A DNA stretch of 64,000 bases from positions 1-64,000 of the forward strand of contig PBOJ01000062.1 of the NCBI GenBank assembly GCA_002724315.1. The letters run 5' to 3'. Under the pieces are notes generated by a model. The model had not been told where the DNA came from, did not search any database, and saw only the letters and a list, made by a program, of their open reading frames with translations. A program made the position numbers and the translations under genes. Below are positions 55,699 to 64,000 of the stretch, one piece after another. This stretch comes from Planctomycetaceae bacterium. Lineage in GTDB: Bacteria > Planctomycetota > Planctomycetia > Planctomycetales > Planctomycetaceae. Each line of letters opens with the position of its first letter. Within the stretch, counting starts at the first letter, position 1.

Positions 55699-57027
55699 TC
55701 ACTTCTTCGTCCGGTTCGGGAACGCGTGCCCATCGTCAATCGTGGCAATCGCCTGCTGAAGCAGGCGGATGTCGGCAGCGGCTGATTTCGGGGCCCGGTT
55801 CAAGGCGACCGGGGACGTCTCGTTGATGTCTCGCGGGACGTGGTACAGCTTGCCGTTGTTGTAGAGTTTCCAGCTTTGGGTGCGGACGAAGAACCGTCTG
55901 TTGCCCCGTTCGGCATAAGCCCAGCGACGGCTGCGGCCACCCCGGCCGGACAGGACTCCGGCAAAACTTCGCCCGTCGATCTTGACTTGGTCCCGAGCCG
56001 GCAGGGATTTGCCGGCGAGTTCTCGAAATGTCGGCAGGAAGTCACTCATGTCGACCAGGTGGTCGGTCGTGGTGCCCGGTGAGATTTGTCCCGGCCAACT
56101 GGCCAGCAACGGCACGTGAGTGCCGTCGTCACTGAGATTGCCCTTCCCGCCCGGGACCAGCTTGCCGCCGATTCGGCTCGAAACCGGGCGGCGGATGAAC
56201 TTGCCGTCGATCGCCTGGTGAAGCGACCGCTTGGCGGTGCCGTTGTCGGTCGTGAACAAAACCAGCGTGTTCTTTTCGAGTCCCAATCGCCGGATGGCTG
56301 TGGTGACCCGTCCCACGTGAATGTCCATCTGTGCCATCATCTCGGCGAAGGTGTCGTAGTGATCCTTGTTCCTGGCGTAAGGCACCGGTTGCTTGAGGTC
56401 GTCGGTGACGTCGTGGCAGAGGGCCATCGAGTAAAACGCGAAGAAGGGGCGGTCCTTGTTGCGTTTCATGAAGTCGACCATGTGGTCGACATAGACACTC
56501 GGCCCGTAGCGATCGGACACGTCAGTTCTCAGCGCGCCGTTCTGGTGGATCATCGGTTGGTGATACCGAGGTCCCTCGTGCCATCCAAACAGGCAATAGT
56601 CATCGAATCCCATCCGGTGTGGCTGCTGAGGATCTTTCAGTAGCAGTGTCAGTTGCCACTTGCCGGAGATCGACGTCCGGTATCCGGCCGATTGCAGGGC
56701 CTTGGCCAGCGTCTGGGCTTCGTCGACGCGGGGGAATGTTCCCCAACGCGGATTGCCCTGGTGGCGTGGGTAGCGACCACTGAGCAGGCAGGTGCGGGTC
56801 GGGTGGCAGACCGGCATGGCGTAGCAGTGGGTGAACTTCAGGCCGGTCTTGGCCAGGCGATCGATGTGCGGAGTCTTGTAGCTCTGGCCGCCGTAACATC
56901 CCAGTGTTTCACAGCCGACGTCATCGGCCATGATCAACACGATGTTGGGAGGCCGCTCGGCGGCCGCGGCCCAAAGGGGGGTGAGGAAGATCAGGGCCGA
57001 GGCAACCAGTGTGCAGAGGCGAATCAT
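55699..57027 (-). CDS. secreted arylsulfatase-type sulfatase
   Basis: The protein has 442 residues with a signal peptide (about 1-23). The active-site motif Cys74-H-P-T-Arg78 (MPVCHPTRTCLLSGRYPRHQG) is the canonical C-x-P-x-R, so the Cys should be converted to formylglycine. ADDVGCETLGCYGG and the FTTDNGTAK loop contribute metal ligands, and the His in SGKWQ-type and HDV segments complete the site. It removes sulfate from a polysaccharide or small ester; the substrate is not readable. It lies 15 bases from the five-haem gene upstream and is the last gene of that run. Confidence 0.95.
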   Translation of the reverse strand: MIRLCTLVASALIFLTPLWAAAAERPPNIVLIMADDVGCETLGCYGGQSYKTPHIDRLAKTGLKFTHCYAMPVCHPTRTCLLSGRYPRHQGNPRWGTFPRVDEAQTLAKALQSAGYRTSISGKWQLTLLLKDPQQPHRMGFDDYCLFGWHEGPRYHQPMIHQNGALRTDVSDRYGPSVYVDHMVDFMKRNKDRPFFAFYSMALCHDVTDDLKQPVPYARNKDHYDTFAEMMAQMDIHVGRVTTAIRRLGLEKNTLVLFTTDNGTAKRSLHQAIDGKFIRRPVSSRIGGKLVPGGKGNLSDDGTHVPLLASWPGQISPGTTTDHLVDMSDFLPTFRELAGKSLPARDQVKIDGRSFAGVLSGRGGRSRRWAYAERGNRRFFVRTQSWKLYNNGKLYHVPRDINETSPVALNRAPKSAAADIRLLQQAIATIDDGHAFPNRTKK

Positions 57028-57042
57028 GTCTGGGACCTCGAG

Positions 57043-60000
57043 CTAGTCGTCTTCGATGGACTGCAGAAAGTGCCACAGGGCATCGAATTGTTTGCGGGCG
57101 TCGCCGTCGAGGACGTTGCCGACGGCGGTCGTCTTTCGGTCGGGAGAAAAACGGGGCATCTTCGAATGGGGGTCGAGCCGGAGCGGGTCGAACATCCAGT
57201 CGAGGTAGAAACCGTAACGCAGCCGTTGCGGCACTCGTGAGAAGTTCACACCTCGATTGTCGAACGGAGCCAGGGCCGACTTTTTCCCGACACCGTGGCA
57301 CTGCAGGCAGTTGAAGCCCCCTTGTTTGCGAGTCAACTTGTCACCGATTTCAGCCAGGACCGAATCGGGGTCGGGGCCGGCAGTCTTGGCGATGGAGACG
57401 CCGTGTTCGGCGGCCAGACCACGCGCCAACTGGTTTCCCCAGCTCCCGAAGGATGGCATTCGGGCCTTGAGCCACGGTCGTGACGGTTGTTCCAGGCGAC
57501 CGCTCAGCAGTTGGCTGGTCCAGTGGGTCTGCAGTTTTTCTCCTGCCCATGTCAGGTTGGGCAATACCGACGGAAGCAGGCCCCGTTCACTCTCCTCGGC
57601 AATGATTTCACGTCTCGGGCTGATCACGGAATCTCGGTCGTGGCATGCCGCACAGCGGAGGGAACGGGTTACCGTTCCGGCAAACTCCAGGGGAGACTTG
57701 CCGGAGGATCGATCGACGGTTTGTGCCAGGAAGGCGGCCAGGTCGTCCCGCTGTGTTTTCGTGAAACCGAATTCCGGCACACGTCGTTTGTCGTCAGCCT
57801 GGGGCGGTGTTTCGGCCAGACACCCGGCGGAGGTTGACCGACCGAAGACCAACGGGACCCGTAAGGCGGGCTTCGGGTTGGCGGTCGACTTGCTCCCGAT
57901 GCCGTGGCACGAGCGGCACCCACGTGAGATGAACAACTGGCGGCCGTGATCGTGGTTGCCGGGTGGAGATTTCGGTTTCGACGCCAGCCGCCCCTTGGAT
58001 TCGCTGTTGATCCAGGCCACCAAGTCACGGGTTTCGGTTTGGGACAAACGGAAGTCGGGCATCCGAGATCTTGCGTTGAAGCGATGTGGTTTGGACAGGA
58101 ATTGGTCCAAGCCACCATTCTGAAACTTGGTTGCGGCCAGGTGCAGCGATGTGCGGTTCCAGTCGTCATCCCGCTTGGATGCCGAGAACGTGTGGCACCC
58201 GATGCATCCCAGGTCTTCCCACAAACGGCTTCCGCGTTCTGGCTCGCCTGAGGACGGTGCTGGCCGGGTGACCTCGGTTTGCGTCAGGAATGTCAACACA
58301 TCCTGTTTTGCCTGTTGCTCGCTCCTGGAGGTCCCGAACATCCGAGGCATCCGCGTGTGGTTTCTCAGAACCTGTGGATTGGTCATCCAGTGAGCCATCC
58401 AGTTGTGGTTCAGTCGTGAGGCGGCGAGTTCCAGCGAGATGGTTGGTTCGAGTGGAAGTTCGGCGTTGCGGGCCGAGTGGCAGTTCGCACAACGGTGGGC
58501 GGAAAACAGTTCGCGGCCTCGTCGCACGCTCGCCCATTTTCTCAGTTCGGCGTGTCCGGGGTCGTGCCACAGGACCCGAGAGGGGATCAGTTCTCGGGCG
58601 AAACGGGGACTCTGCCAGTGAAGTCGGAATTGCGCCAGCCCCGTCGCAGGGGACTGGTAGACGGCCTCCAGTTGATTGAGGCCGGCGTTCAGGGCAACCG
58701 CAACCGAACGGGATTTGCCGCCGGGCCGGGATTCCAGAACGGTCTCGCCGTTGACCTTCACTTCGAGTTCTCCGTTGCCATCGGTACTGAGCGTGTAGCT
58801 GTCGGTCAACTCGACATCGAGTAGCCCCTGGAACGATGCGGTGAACGCACCGGCGGAGAGGCGAGGCGAGATTGAGTCGCCGGGCTCGACGGCCACGGCG
58901 GCCAGACGCGCCACGCGGGCGTCGCGTTGCTGCCCCGACCGGGTGGTCATCACGAGTCCGGCAGCCAGCCCCTTTCGAGGTGGACCGATGCGAATCCGTG
59001 GCACCGGGGCTCCGGCGGGGTCGAATCCCAGTGAGGCGAGATGCGTGGGACTGTTGACGACGTTGATGGTGTGTTCGATCTGACCGGCGACGGGGGTGCC
59101 CTTGGCCGTGGCGATGTTGTAATTGACCCTCATCTGCATGCAGGGACGCATGTCGGCAAAACTCAGCAAGACGGCGCGACCGTCCTTGGACAACTGCACA
59201 CCGGTCACTTCGACACGATCACGACCCTGTGAGCCGTCACTGACCTTGTAGTCCCGCGAACCGTACGAGGCGGCCCGTCGGTAGTTCCATCTCTGGATGT
59301 TGTAGCGGCCCGCGTCGACGGCCAGTTTCCGGTCGAGTGGTCTCGGGAATCGGATCACCAGCCCGGATGGCACGGCCGACAGGCCCTCGGCCAGGTTGAG
59401 GGGGCGGCCGGTGGACCGGATGCGGAACAGACCGCCGGGTCGGGTCTTGTTGCTTGACCAGCCGAACAGGCCACAGATGTAGAGTTGTCCATCGTCGGGA
59501 TGGAATCGGCCACGGTGGATTCCGGTGGGAAGTTCGGGCAGGGGCAGTCGCGTGATGCCGCCCTGGTGGATGTTGCCCACCTGTTCGTGGACCACTCGCC
59601 AGATGCGGCCGGTGCCGTAGGAGAGGCTCAGCAGCGAGCCCTTCGGCAAGGCCCAGCGATCGCTGGTCACCCAGACCGGGGCACTGGGGCTGCGGTCGGT
59701 CTGCTTGTGGATCCAGCACAACGGCGGGTCGTAGCTGGTGTCGGTCTTGTCCGGGACGTAGGACATCATGTTGCCGTAGAAGCCGCCCTTGCGGATCCAG
59801 TTGATCCGGTTCATCGGCGTCCAGTGTCCCTCCTGGTCGGTCGACAGAAAACTGCCGTCGGCGTTGAGAGCCAGTCCGTTGGGAGCCCGAAACCCATTGG
59901 CCATCACCTGGCTGGTCGATCCGTCGGCGGAGACGCGAATCACCGAGCCGTGTTGCGGGACCACTGCCGGCAGCGCGTGTCGGGCACCCTTCATGTAATA

Positions 60001-62124
60001 GAAGTTGCCTTCGGCATCGGTTTGCAGATCCATCGCGAATTCGTGGAAGTGTTCGGTGACCTGGGCGTCGTTGTTGAAGTTCTCGTAGAAGTCGGCTTCG
60101 CCGTCGTCGTTTCGGTCGACCAGGTGGGTGATCTGATCCCGACCGAGAACATAGATCTCGTCATCGACGATTCTCAGTCCCAGTGGCTGGAACAGTCCGG
60201 CCGCAACACGTTTCCATGTCAGTGTCCCGGCGGTCGACTTGTCATCGCCATCGAGCGCGGCGCCGAGACCCGAGACGATCCAGACATCTCCCTGCCAGGT
60301 GCAGACGGCGGCCCGGCTGGCGTCGGAGAAATAATCGAAGCCTCCCAGTCGCATCCAGCAACGCCACGGGTTTTTTGACGGGAGTGTCATCTCATCGATT
60401 GCCAGGGGAGCCTTTGCGTCACCACGTCGCATTGAGGTCCGGACGGTTCCTTTCCACTGGGTGGCTGCTCCACGAGCCAGGTCACCCCAGAAGCGGCTTG
60501 CGGGTGCCTTCCTCAGTTTTGTGGCCGTGGCGACAACGTCCTGGCCGGGTCCCTGCCAGGTGAGGATCGAGATGCGGCGAGTTGTCTGGGCCGGAGGCAA
60601 TACCAGCCGAATTGCTTCTCCGGTGTTGTCCCATCGGGCACCAGCCGCCCCCTTCACGATGGAGGCGACGATGGTCTTTTCGAGCCAGTTGGTCCTGGCG
60701 GCTGGGCGGGCACGGTCGCGTGGCCCGATGCGAACCTGGGCTTTGCCATTGAACGACAGGGCCAGGCCCCGGTAGCCGGGCACCAGTCGTCCTCCCTGGT
60801 TGTGACCCAGGTAACCGCCACCAGAGAGGTTGGCGATACGGGAGGGCACTTGTCCCCTGGTTGGCTTGTCTCCGTCAAAGGTCCACCTGGCTGCCCGTCC
60901 CTGGACGATCTGCTGGTCCCTGGCCAGTCTCGCAATATCGTTGCCGGTCAACGTTCGGTGAAAGAACTGGATGTCGTCCAGGGCGCCACGGAACGGCGGC
61001 ATGAAATTGGTGGCGGTGTAGCCCAGGCGGACGATGTGGTTCTTTTCGTCGGCGGATTTCAATTCCCTGGCCCCATCGGGACGGCCGTCGAGGAAGAGGC
61101 GGGTCTGGCCGCTTTTGTGCGAGTAAGTGACTGCGGTGTGGTGCCACTTGCCGTCGTTGACCGGCCGCGAACCGGTGACGACTCCCAACCATCCGACATC
61201 GAACCCGAGCTTGCCGTCACGGACGAAAAACGTCTTCCCCTTGGGCACCCATTCGCCGCTGACGGCTGCCCGGCTGAAGATCGTGCCGATTCCGGCGATC
61301 GTCTTGATCCAGGCCGAGACGGTGAAGTCCCGGGCCAGTCCAATTTGTCCGGGAGCGAGTCCGCCGCTGGCGGCCAACACGGCGATCGACTTCGTGAGTT
61401 GTGGGTCGGGTTGTTTCTGGGGTTTCCCACGGTCGTCGACGACCGTGACGGCTCCTCCAGCGGCGGCAGCCAACTGGATCGCCTGTGGCGTGGTGGACGG
61501 TCCGATCTCCAGCAGGCGTTCCAGGATCCGGCGGTCTCCGATGGTGACCAGGCGGGGTTGTTCGCGGACGGATGTCTTGCCGACGGTGTACTCGAGCACC
61601 ACTCGCGATCCCTGGCGATGCAGGCCCTTCCAGTGTGCCCACTTTCTGGGCAGCGGTCCGTAGGCCACGCCGTCGACTCCCCGGAGCCGCGTGTCCTTCC
61701 AGTTGTCTCCTTTTTTGCCGTTATCGTTTTTCCGGGCCGAGGCCCAGCCGGCGGCGTTACCGTTGGAGAACATCAGGTTCCCGACCAGTCGCGGGTGGGT
61801 CGCGTGGCGACCGTCCATCGCGATGCCCTGCCAGTTGATCAATCCTCGCCCGGTCCAGAATCCGGCGACCCGCATTGTGTCTGTGTCGAACAGCACGAAA
61901 GCGTTGCCCTGGGACACGCCACCAGGGCCGTCATCGAGCCGGATGGCGATGCCTTTCTGGGCGATGTTGCCGGAAGCCACCTCGATCGAGGCGGTCAGGA
62001 ATGCGCCGTAGTCCATGTCGATGTACGGCTTGCCGGTCAGCTTGATCCCGGTGTCCTGGGCCGTTGCGGTGGTGACCCAAAGCAGAGCCAGGCCAAACGT
62101 TCGGCAAATGGGCATGGTGCTCAT
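57043..62124 (-). CDS. 1693-residue secreted mosaic: LamG, quinoprotein-like propeller, PA14 and five haem c sites
   Basis: The protein has 1693 residues. Order: signal peptide (about 1-22), a family-specific N-terminal domain (to about 225), a LamG/concanavalin-like domain (about 263-395), a second beta-rich region, a sorbosone-dehydrogenase/PQQ-like propeller (about 590-930, including GLALNADGSFLSTDQEGHW), and a PA14-like domain (about 1080-1180). Five CXXCH motifs follow between residues 1212 and 1610: CANCH, CIGCH, CRSCH, CAACH and CLQCH. It should be a periplasmic or surface oxidoreductase that binds carbohydrate, oxidises it at the propeller and passes electrons along haems. The sequence alone does not prove a substrate. 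Confidence 0.9.
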   Translation of the reverse strand: MSTMPICRTFGLALLWVTTATAQDTGIKLTGKPYIDMDYGAFLTASIEVASGNIAQKGIAIRLDDGPGGVSQGNAFVLFDTDTMRVAGFWTGRGLINWQGIAMDGRHATHPRLVGNLMFSNGNAAGWASARKNDNGKKGDNWKDTRLRGVDGVAYGPLPRKWAHWKGLHRQGSRVVLEYTVGKTSVREQPRLVTIGDRRILERLLEIGPSTTPQAIQLAAAAGGAVTVVDDRGKPQKQPDPQLTKSIAVLAASGGLAPGQIGLARDFTVSAWIKTIAGIGTIFSRAAVSGEWVPKGKTFFVRDGKLGFDVGWLGVVTGSRPVNDGKWHHTAVTYSHKSGQTRLFLDGRPDGARELKSADEKNHIVRLGYTATNFMPPFRGALDDIQFFHRTLTGNDIARLARDQQIVQGRAARWTFDGDKPTRGQVPSRIANLSGGGYLGHNQGGRLVPGYRGLALSFNGKAQVRIGPRDRARPAARTNWLEKTIVASIVKGAAGARWDNTGEAIRLVLPPAQTTRRISILTWQGPGQDVVATATKLRKAPASRFWGDLARGAATQWKGTVRTSMRRGDAKAPLAIDEMTLPSKNPWRCWMRLGGFDYFSDASRAAVCTWQGDVWIVSGLGAALDGDDKSTAGTLTWKRVAAGLFQPLGLRIVDDEIYVLGRDQITHLVDRNDDGEADFYENFNNDAQVTEHFHEFAMDLQTDAEGNFYYMKGARHALPAVVPQHGSVIRVSADGSTSQVMANGFRAPNGLALNADGSFLSTDQEGHWTPMNRINWIRKGGFYGNMMSYVPDKTDTSYDPPLCWIHKQTDRSPSAPVWVTSDRWALPKGSLLSLSYGTGRIWRVVHEQVGNIHQGGITRLPLPELPTGIHRGRFHPDDGQLYICGLFGWSSNKTRPGGLFRIRSTGRPLNLAEGLSAVPSGLVIRFPRPLDRKLAVDAGRYNIQRWNYRRAASYGSRDYKVSDGSQGRDRVEVTGVQLSKDGRAVLLSFADMRPCMQMRVNYNIATAKGTPVAGQIEHTINVVNSPTHLASLGFDPAGAPVPRIRIGPPRKGLAAGLVMTTRSGQQRDARVARLAAVAVEPGDSISPRLSAGAFTASFQGLLDVELTDSYTLSTDGNGELEVKVNGETVLESRPGGKSRSVAVALNAGLNQLEAVYQSPATGLAQFRLHWQSPRFARELIPSRVLWHDPGHAELRKWASVRRGRELFSAHRCANCHSARNAELPLEPTISLELAASRLNHNWMAHWMTNPQVLRNHTRMPRMFGTSRSEQQAKQDVLTFLTQTEVTRPAPSSGEPERGSRLWEDLGCIGCHTFSASKRDDDWNRTSLHLAATKFQNGGLDQFLSKPHRFNARSRMPDFRLSQTETRDLVAWINSESKGRLASKPKSPPGNHDHGRQLFISRGCRSCHGIGSKSTANPKPALRVPLVFGRSTSAGCLAETPPQADDKRRVPEFGFTKTQRDDLAAFLAQTVDRSSGKSPLEFAGTVTRSLRCAACHDRDSVISPRREIIAEESERGLLPSVLPNLTWAGEKLQTHWTSQLLSGRLEQPSRPWLKARMPSFGSWGNQLARGLAAEHGVSIAKTAGPDPDSVLAEIGDKLTRKQGGFNCLQCHGVGKKSALAPFDNRGVNFSRVPQRLRYGFYLDWMFDPLRLDPHSKMPRFSPDRKTTAVGNVLDGDARKQFDALWHFLQSIEDD

Positions 62125-62153
62125 CGTGCGTTGGGTCCACTGAAAGAGGGATA

Positions 62154-63446
62154 TCAGTCGGCAGTTGCCAGCCCAGCTTGCAGAGCATCGAGATGTCGCT
62201 CGAAATGGTCGGCCAGCACCTCGGTGTAGGTTTCCTGGTGGGCCTCGAGCAGGCTGCGAAGCAGCGGGCCCAGTTCCGGGTCGGTCAGCACTGATCCGAA
62301 GGTGCAGTGCAGGATCTGGCGTCCCAGTCCCGTGAATCCTTCCCCGACGGGAACTTCGGACCAGAGGCCCAGGTACTGTCGTTCGAGTTCGACGGGATCG
62401 GAGATCTCCGTGTCCGGAGGGGCCGAGTCGAGAGTGGCCGAAAGATGGTAGGTGGCGCGGTCGGTTTCGAATCGTTCTCGCGAAAACGCGATGATCTTAC
62501 GGAACAGCGATTGGTCGTGTCTGGCGGCAACTCGGAGGGCTTCCAGGTAACTCGTGCCGGCAGTCTTGACGTGGTAACAGCCTCGAGTGGCGCGGGCGAG
62601 CATCGCGTACATCGCCAGCTTGTCCGAACCGGAATGGAGGCTGAGCTTGTAGGGACCGAGTTGTCGAGCCAGTGCGGCGTGATCAGCGAGAGAACGGTCC
62701 AGGTCCTCGAGGTTGCCTCGGAAATCCACCCCCTTCTCAAAATCGCCGACGAAGCGGGGTGCGAGACTGATCAGACGGATTCCGTCGGTCAGGCAGCGGT
62801 CGGCGATGATGTAGTGTTCGGCCAGGGTGGTGGGATGGTCGGTTTCATCGACGGAGAGTTCGATCTCATAGTCCCGCCCGGCCAGTCCCTGCACCGCGGC
62901 GATGTGACAGGCCAGTTCGATCGCGTGGTTGATGGCCCGTCCGTATTTGACTCCCGCTCGCAGACAGGCCTCCTCGGTGCATTCGATCTCCGATCCGGTT
63001 TCCAGTGTCAGTTTTCGTCCGCGGTATTCTCCCAGCCATGTCAGTTCGCCTTCGACCTCGGCAAACCGCTCCCTCAGGGTTCCCTCGTCGTAACCGTCGG
63101 CCTTCTCGTCGACGTGATCCGAGGGGTCGATGGTGAAGAAACTGTAGCCGGCGGCAGCGGTGACGTCGGCGTCGTCGGTCGTCTTGAGGTGATCGGCGTC
63201 GCCGCCGGTGGGGCCGGTCCAGCCGGCCTCCTGCATGCCGTTCAGCGCGTCGTTGAGCACGTCCCCGGGTGAACGATTGGTGCGAGCCATCTCGCGGATG
63301 GACTGCTGGGGGAAAATCGGAAGGATGCCATGGCCCGAGCGTTGCATCGCCAGCACATGGCCGGGGGTGGCCAGTCCGATGCGGTCGCCGAAGCCGAAGC
63401 TGGGTTCGGTGCCCAGCGTCTGGCAGGGGGCCGAGGTGTCGGTCAT
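62154..63446 (-). CDS. uxaE: tagaturonate epimerase (UxaE) family protein
   Basis: The protein has 430 residues. It carries the family pattern SFGFGDRIGLATPGHV, then GGDADHLKTTDDADVTAAAG and FFTIDPSDHV. SVDETDHPTTLAEHYI, ISLAPRFVGDFEKGVDF, LGPYKLSLHSGSDKLAMYA and YHVKTAGTSYLEALRV follow, with many acidic and His residues for metal binding. UxaE in Thermotoga epimerises tagaturonate to fructuronate in galacturonate breakdown; homologues in planctomycetes may use related sugar acids. No signal peptide is present, so it should act in the cytoplasm. It lies 29 bases before the five-haem gene and 22 after the DUF1501 gene in the transcribed order. Confidence 0.8.
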   Translation of the reverse strand: MTDTSAPCQTLGTEPSFGFGDRIGLATPGHVLAMQRSGHGILPIFPQQSIREMARTNRSPGDVLNDALNGMQEAGWTGPTGGDADHLKTTDDADVTAAAGYSFFTIDPSDHVDEKADGYDEGTLRERFAEVEGELTWLGEYRGRKLTLETGSEIECTEEACLRAGVKYGRAINHAIELACHIAAVQGLAGRDYEIELSVDETDHPTTLAEHYIIADRCLTDGIRLISLAPRFVGDFEKGVDFRGNLEDLDRSLADHAALARQLGPYKLSLHSGSDKLAMYAMLARATRGCYHVKTAGTSYLEALRVAARHDQSLFRKIIAFSRERFETDRATYHLSATLDSAPPDTEISDPVELERQYLGLWSEVPVGEGFTGLGRQILHCTFGSVLTDPELGPLLRSLLEAHQETYTEVLADHFERHLDALQAGLATAD

Positions 63447-63468
63447 CAGGCGGGCTCGGCCTTGGGAC

Positions 63469-64000
63469 TCAGGCGATGATCTGGTGGGCGATCTCGCCGT
63501 GCACGTCGGTCAGACGGAAATCGCGGCCCGAGTAGCGGTATGTGAGCCGCTCGTGGTCGATCCCGGCCAGGTGAAGGATCGTCGCGTGCAGGTCGTGAAC
63601 GCTCATTCGGTTCTCGACGGCGTGCATGCCCATCTCGTCGGTCTGACCGTGGATCATGCCACCCTTGACGCCACCACCGGCCAGCCAGATCGAAAACCCG
63701 GTGGCGTGGTGGTTGCGGCCCCGGGCCCCCTGGGCCGTCGGCGTCCGTCCGAATTCGCCACCCCAGATCACCAGTGTCTCCTCGAGCAGGCCGCGGGACT
63801 TGAGATCTTTGAGCAACGCGGCGATGGGCTGGTCACTTTTGCCGGCGTCCCGCCTGTGGTCCATGATGTTGCCGTGGGCATCCCAGGGCTGGCCGCTGCC
63901 GTAAAAGAGCTGGACCATCCGCACACCACGCTCGACCAGTCGGCGAGCGATCAGGCAGCCGTCGGCGAACTGGCCGGATCCGTAGTTGGAACGGGTCGTT
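63469..64000 (-). CDS. DUF1501 protein (partial, N-terminus outside the window)
   Basis: The frame is open to the right edge; 176 residues of the C-terminal part are visible. Diagnostic stretches are [53 protein letters not shown] and [15 protein letters not shown]. This belongs to the long DUF1501 group that is normally paired with DUF1549/1553 genes; here its neighbours in the same run are the UxaE-like and five-haem genes. The missing N-terminus should carry a Tat or Sec signal. Confidence 0.92.
   Translation of the reverse strand, partial: TTRSNYGSGQFADGCLIARRLVERGVRMVQLFYGSGQPWDAHGNIMDHRRDAGKSDQPIAALLKDLKSRGLLEETLVIWGGEFGRTPTAQGARGRNHHATGFSIWLAGGGVKGGMIHGQTDEMGMHAVENRMSVHDLHATILHLAGIDHERLTYRYSGRDFRLTDVHGEIAHQIIA

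Overview
The window is high-GC chromosomal DNA from a planctomycete. The evidence is the set of families it carries: several DUF1501 and DUF1549/DUF1553 proteins, a planctomycete-type cytochrome c domain fused to WD40 repeats, a five-haem mosaic protein, two Tat-type Gfo/Idh/MocA proteins, a DoxX/Gfo pair, a sulfatase, an FG-GAP/ASPIC-UnbV protein paired with a TPR protein, and a Ser/Thr kinase. I count 49 protein genes, two of them cut by the window edges, plus one tRNA. There is no gap longer than 300 bases and no sign of a prophage, insertion sequence, CRISPR array or integron.

Layout, left to right. Positions 1-4027 hold the end of a soxB-like flavin oxidase, a Tat-exported Gfo/Idh protein and a PAS-GAF-receiver protein. 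Positions 4146-9412, on the minus strand, are a translation and targeting cluster transcribed ffh, rpsP, trmD, rplS, yraN, ychF. It has no rimM, and both ribosomal proteins carry acidic C-terminal tails; the S16 tail is a 12-residue tandem repeat. Positions 9661-15894, on the plus strand, are leuC, leuD, apbE, a DoxX-like membrane protein and a second Gfo/Idh protein, followed by a possible 35-codon membrane peptide. Positions 16036-19290, on the minus strand, hold an MFS transporter, a secreted protein and an aromatic/aspartate aminotransferase. Positions 19441-23778, on the plus strand, hold an orphan lipoprotein, aroC, a YjbQ protein and a LarA-type racemase. A membrane-anchored VWA protein (minus), an HpcH-type aldolase, and the CRTAC-like/TPR pair follow.

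Positions 30003-33340 contain a Ser/Thr kinase, a small secreted protein made of nine Cys-Ala-Lys-Pro-Ala-Ala-Pro-Lys repeats with its own hairpin terminator, a polytopic membrane protein, and tRNA-Ser(CGA) followed by a textbook terminator. Positions 33341-42294 are metabolic and secreted-enzyme genes: phosphoglycerate mutase, SSS symporter, beta-propeller protein, S1/P1 nuclease, two serine hydrolases and an amidohydrolase. Positions 42353-52089 form a plus-strand run encoding a Tat protein of unknown function, a small protein, DUF1501, a PPC-like surface protein, DUF1549/1553 and cytochrome-WD40; the last three are coupled by start/stop overlaps. A UvrD/PcrA helicase and a CE15-like esterase follow. 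The right end, on the minus strand, is a tight run transcribed DUF1501 (partial), UxaE-like epimerase, five-haem mosaic protein, sulfatase. It looks like an extracytoplasmic sugar-acid or sulfated-polysaccharide utilisation unit.

Functions are inferred from motifs read by eye, with no database search. Long antisense reading frames are common at this GC content and have been left out.
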